From Siphonodentalium dalli (taxonomy: Eukaryota > Mollusca > Scaphopoda > Gadilida > Siphonodentaliidae): DNA of 64,000 nucleotides. The DNA lies in assembly GCA_032622095.1 (NCBI GenBank), contig CP136061.1, forward strand, positions 200,440,244-200,504,243, read 5' to 3'. Positions 60,401 to 64,000 of this stretch are shown here, one piece after another. Each line of letters starts with the position of its first letter. Position 1 is the stretch's first letter. The position numbers and the translations under genes were made by a program. The notes beneath the pieces were generated by a model. The model did no database searches. It saw only the letters and a list, made by a program, of their open reading frames with translations, and was not told where the DNA came from.

Positions 60401-60560
60401 CAAATGCATGCGTTCATATGCTTGCGACATATACTGTGACATGGGTCTGTCAATCCGTTAATGTCACTATGTTCAATCGCGCCGGTTAGTACTTAATGTC
60501 ACACCTGTGTTCTTTAGTTGGGATATGGGAGGAGCACCCATATGCTTGCGACATGACTGT
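57480..60560. repeat. Degenerate tandem array, about 0.74-0.85-kb unit
   Basis: The block catatgcttgcgacatac recurs at about 57683, 58419, 59268, 60003 and 60417. It is preceded each time by gaca-cacacgcg, ttttgtgtatatattccata and cattgatat-gtg, and followed by ttaatttcacattgcgttc. Copies are strongly diverged. Open frames within it are shadows of the repeat. Confidence 0.8.
58715..58862. mobile_element. Foldback MITE, family C, copy 4
   Basis: Contains ccctgtgccaacgcattctc, tatacgaggcttcatatata and tggtctttaatac, in the same order as the other copies. It interrupts the tandem array. Confidence 0.7.
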
Positions 60561-60853
60561 AACAGGACTTGTTTCTTCGGATTGTGAACTGTACTATACT
60601 GTATGACGTCACCGTGTGCTCACACAATTCCCTCCAACTTATGCAAATAAGCATTTCTATCTCAGATTTGAATAGACGTTGGATATTTTCGGTCTACATG
60701 ACTTAGCTGTGTAGCAACACACCATGAGATATACAGCACACCCTGTAATCACTCCACATGTAGTGCAGAATTTCAACACACAACTTGGAGCATTTTGTAA
60801 TGTAATTTTATTATATTTCCACGCTGTCAAGCAGACCAGATCTTCGGTGTTAA

Positions 60854-61347
60854 AGACACGGTTGGCCTTGGCGGTGGGTATCCTGTGAAAATATCTCCAC
60901 CCGTCAAAAACCGCCACAAACAGAAAGAACATCAAAATGTAGATAGACTTTGTCCGTATACAAATAAGAAATATCACATGAACAGTATGTTATGGTCATA
61001 TGTTTGACCATTGTTATGTAAACAAAAGCATAAAAAGTAACTTTTCTGGTGTTTGTTTATATTATGATGGTAAACATAAAGAGCGTTCTTTGTTTGTGAA
61101 TACCTGATATGGAACTAATAAAGAGCGTTTATGCCATTTGTGTGCGATTAACCAGTAGCATTGCACTGTCTTCTGTAACACAATCAGGCTCTTGCTTAGG
61201 TAAAAAATAGTAGGTCTTTATGATAACATGCTGTTTATGCGATGGTCATGGTATATATGAACGGAACTGTATGCGTTTTAATGTTTTAATGTTTACGATG
61301 TTTGGAACAAATATGAATATTTTCGACAATTAAGGCCGCACGTGCCT
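60854..61347 (-). mobile_element. TTAA-flanked MITE (494 bp)
   Basis: Reverse-oriented full copy with TTAA at 60850-60853 and 61348-61351. It ends ttaaggccgcacgtgcct. Confidence 0.88.
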
Positions 61348-61351
61348 TTAA

Positions 61352-62111
61352 CAGTTAACGCATCGAGTAAAAAATGTTGTGAAAATATCAACAGTGTCGC
61401 ACAAAAGAACACCTCTTCGAAAGTTCTATTTGAGCACAGGAAGAAATGTCATTATTTCCCTTTATCTTTGTCACATCAATTTCGTCGACTAATTTCGATA
61501 CCGGTATAATTCAAAAGCGGTAATTATTATAAATGTATTTCGTATCGCAAACTGCCAGATTTAATCTACGTGGGCTTTATTACGTTTACGTATGGTCATA
61601 TTATGTTACAAATGATGTGATACAAACAAATTATGTATTTATAGATGTATTGTATGTGTAAGTAGCAGCAGGCACAAAATCCTCAACCCGGTTAAGGTAC
61701 ATGTACAGGTAGTAAATTTGACAACATGAATGTAGCATGTATCCAGCCCAATCAAATCTGTGTCTACTTGAATGACGGATCGCACAACTTTAGAAAGTAC
61801 AAATATTAGCATTGCCTAATTGGTATGCACATATTTAATAAAAATATAAATAAAATTAATAATAATTAACAAATAAAAGAAATAAAAGAAATAAATAACA
61901 AATTCGATAGCATACAAGTACAGTATGCTTATATGGCTCTACTTGATACATTCTCCAAACAGAAAACTATGTATTGTTCTGCCGCCATTTTAGAACTGCT
62001 ACATGTGTTTAAGACCTTATTAAGGTGGCTGGGGGCAGAAACCGCAACATATTTCGGTGCAATTAAGATTATGGCTCATGGGAAAAGATTAAAAAAAACA
62101 CATTGGAGTAA
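61352..62111. other. No feature recognised
   Basis: AT-rich spacer between two MITE copies, with an (AAATAA)-like stretch near 61840-61900. Confidence 0.35.
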
Positions 62112-62115
62112 TTAA

Positions 62116-62609
62116 AGGTACGATTGGCCTTGGCGGTGGGTATCCTGTGAAAATATTTCCACCCGTCAAAAACCGCCACAAACAGAAATAACATCAAAAT
62201 GTAGACAGACTTTGTCCGTATACAAATAAGAAATATCGCATAAACAGTATGTTATTGTCAAATGTTTGATCATTGTTATGTAAACAAAAGAATAAAAAGT
62301 TACTTTTCTGGTGTTTGTTTATATTATGATGGTAAACATAAAGAGCGTTCTTTGTTGGTGAATTCCTGATATGGAACTAATAAAGAGCGTTTATGCCATT
62401 TGTGTGTGATTAGCCAGTAGCATTGTGCTGTCTTCTGTAACACAATCAGGCTCTTGCTTAGGTAAAATATAGTAGGTCTTTATGATAACATGCTGTTTAC
62501 GTGATGGTCATGGTATATATGAACGAAACTGTATGCGTTTTAATGTTTTTCTGTTTACGGTGATTAGAACAAATATGAATATTTTCGACAACTAAGGCCT
62601 CACGTGCCT
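62116..62609 (-). mobile_element. TTAA-flanked MITE (494 bp)
   Basis: Same length and orientation as 60854-61347, with TTAA at 62112-62115 and 62610-62613. Identity between the two is high. Confidence 0.88.
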
Positions 62610-62613
62610 TTAA

Positions 62614-62959
62614 TCGAAACCTAAATTAGTATCATATAGGATACCGGTACAGCTCAACCAGTTGACACTTGGATGAAGTTTAAAACACCTGAGCTAGCGT
62701 AAATAATTCCCAACCACCAGTGTAAGGGATATATCATGGTTATTGCACTATACTACCACCGGGGAGGTGGGAATGAAATAACTATGATTTATTTATTTTT
62801 ACACCAAAGTAAATTTTCGACACAGTGAACTGGTACCTGTTAGCGTGACTGAGGCCTGAATACATTTACCAAGTATACACATGCCTGTCTACCTACTCAC
62901 CTATATACTGATATATAATTTCAGTGCAAAAATGCCAAATGACATAATATACCTAAGTA
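62614..62959. other. No feature recognised
   Basis: AT-rich spacer, no coding. Confidence 0.35.
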
Positions 62960-63460
62960 TCTCATATATATTTTGAAGACCTCTGTCTGTCTGTTTGTCT
63001 GTTTGTCATTAATACAAATCTACGATTCTCGACCGATCGGGACGAAACTTGGTACGTGTGTGTAGTTTGACCAGGCGGTGGTCGTTGTCGTCGTATTGGC
63101 GAGCCCGTGCGACGCCCGTGCAGCGCATGCGCAGACGATATTTCGGAAACGGGTGGAGCTATCGACTTTGAAATTTGTATGTGAATGTATCTTGCCCCGA
63201 ATACGAATTTTATCGGGTCGCCGAGCCCGTGCGACGCCAGCTTCGCGCATGCGCAGACGAGATCTCGGAAACGGGTGGAGCTATCGACTTGAAATTTGGT
63301 ATGTGAATGTATCTTGCCCCGGATACGAATTTTATCGGGTCGCCGAGCCCGTGCGACGCGAGCTTCGCGCATGCGCAGACGAGATCTCGGAAACGGGTGG
63401 AGCTATCGACTTGAAATTTGGTTTTTGAATAGCCCGGACAACGTCGGGCTCATCCGCTAG
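62960..63460 (+). mobile_element. Non-autonomous Helitron-like element with internal tandem repeat (501 bp)
   Basis: Left A|TCTCATATATATTTTG and right CATCCGCTAG|T ends. A 3' hairpin agcccg-gacaacgt-cgggct lies ten bases before CTAG. It contains about three copies of a 123-124-bp unit (tcggaaacgggtggagctat at about 63142, 63266 and 63389) that is GC-rich and carries gcgcatgcgcagacga. Frames that look like long proteins here only reflect the repeat. Confidence 0.85.
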
Positions 63461-64000
63461 TTATTATATATACTAAATTACTTCAACATGCAAGTTGACA
63501 ACCTCACTTCCCCAGTCCCAGAAATATGCACTGCACAGTCTATGATATAAAATACACTAGTACTTTTTCTTTTAGTTTGTACTTTTTACCACAATTGATA
63601 AGTAATTAGTCTAAGTAGGAGTCTGAGCAAAGGAATAGCACATGATTTATAAATTTCCAAGATTCTTTGCTTTATTAATTTAATATCATATTTGTTTCAA
63701 GAAATCAAAGCTCCACAAATGACACAGACGAGCAATAATATGTTATCAGTGTACTTCAGAAATTGTATCTAATTACTATTGCAGCGCACATGTCACTCAA
63801 AACTTGTCTGGCAAAGCCATTGAGCGAAACAGAGTAAACAAGAAAACTAAGATGCATGCATCAGGTCAGCCATGAACTATTTAGCATAGAATAATTCAGT
63901 TCGGTTGCAGTTTCACAACGTTACAACTGACATACGATTACACCTTGAATGTGGAAATATGTAAGAGTGAATATTAATGTTCTAAATCCCATGTTTCACA
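63461..64000. other. No feature recognised
   Basis: AT-rich sequence to the window end, without coding or repeat signal. Confidence 0.35.

Noticed and set aside
62962-63428. Arginine/alanine-rich frames on both strands
   Set aside because: They reflect the GC-rich 123-bp tandem repeat inside the Helitron-like element.

Overview
The window looks like intergenic, repeat-dominated DNA from an invertebrate animal, probably marine. It is AT-rich and carries several classes of decayed non-LTR retrotransposons, two Penelope-like elements with GIY-YIG endonuclease domains, Helitron ends, many MITEs, minisatellites, and scattered acatgtacatgta runs. The phylum cannot be fixed from the sequence alone; a lophotrochozoan or a basal deuterostome would both fit. 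I found no convincing complete host gene, tRNA, rRNA or CRISPR array. All recognisable protein similarity belongs to transposable elements. The one host-like signal is a CCAAT-bearing stretch followed by ATG plus four codons ending in a consensus splice donor (51.15-51.34 kb).

Layout. 0-8.3 kb: two broken non-LTR retrotransposons on the plus strand, then two Penelope-like elements lying head to head (minus 4.4-6.7 kb, plus 6.9-8.1 kb). 8.3-14.5 kb: mostly featureless, with a 0.68-kb element (20-bp perfect terminal inverted repeats, TIRs), a 1.43-kb TIR element and a 308-bp Helitron-like element. 14.6-18.3 kb: a decayed LINE, then a young L2/CR1-type LINE.

18.3-33.7 kb: the L2 LINE is split by a 15,341-bp insertion with perfect 28-bp TIRs and a TA target duplication. 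The LINE reading frame resumes in phase on the far side and runs to its 3' tail at 34.47 kb. The insertion has no recognisable transposase. It contains ACCCAGGT-rich subterminal arrays at both ends, a 2.4-kb array of a 45-bp minisatellite, several MITEs, and a 2.7-kb palindrome made of two inverted 1.2-1.3-kb TIR elements that each carry the same mariner-like MITE.

34.5-43.1 kb: foldback elements, a segmental duplication and a cluster of a roughly 0.5-kb TTAA-flanked MITE family. 43.2-51.1 kb: a second large TIR element (7.9 kb, 9-bp target duplication), again non-coding, containing a mariner-like MITE that is itself interrupted by a hAT-like MITE. 51.6-52.9 kb: a 1.29-kb element with long inverted ends. 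53-64 kb: a second hAT-like MITE, a poly-C tract with a tandem repeat, foldback MITEs, a 3-kb degenerate tandem array, two more TTAA MITEs and a second Helitron-like element.

The main story is nesting: MITE inside MITE inside large non-autonomous TIR elements, one of them inside a LINE. The order of insertion can be read directly from the interruptions.
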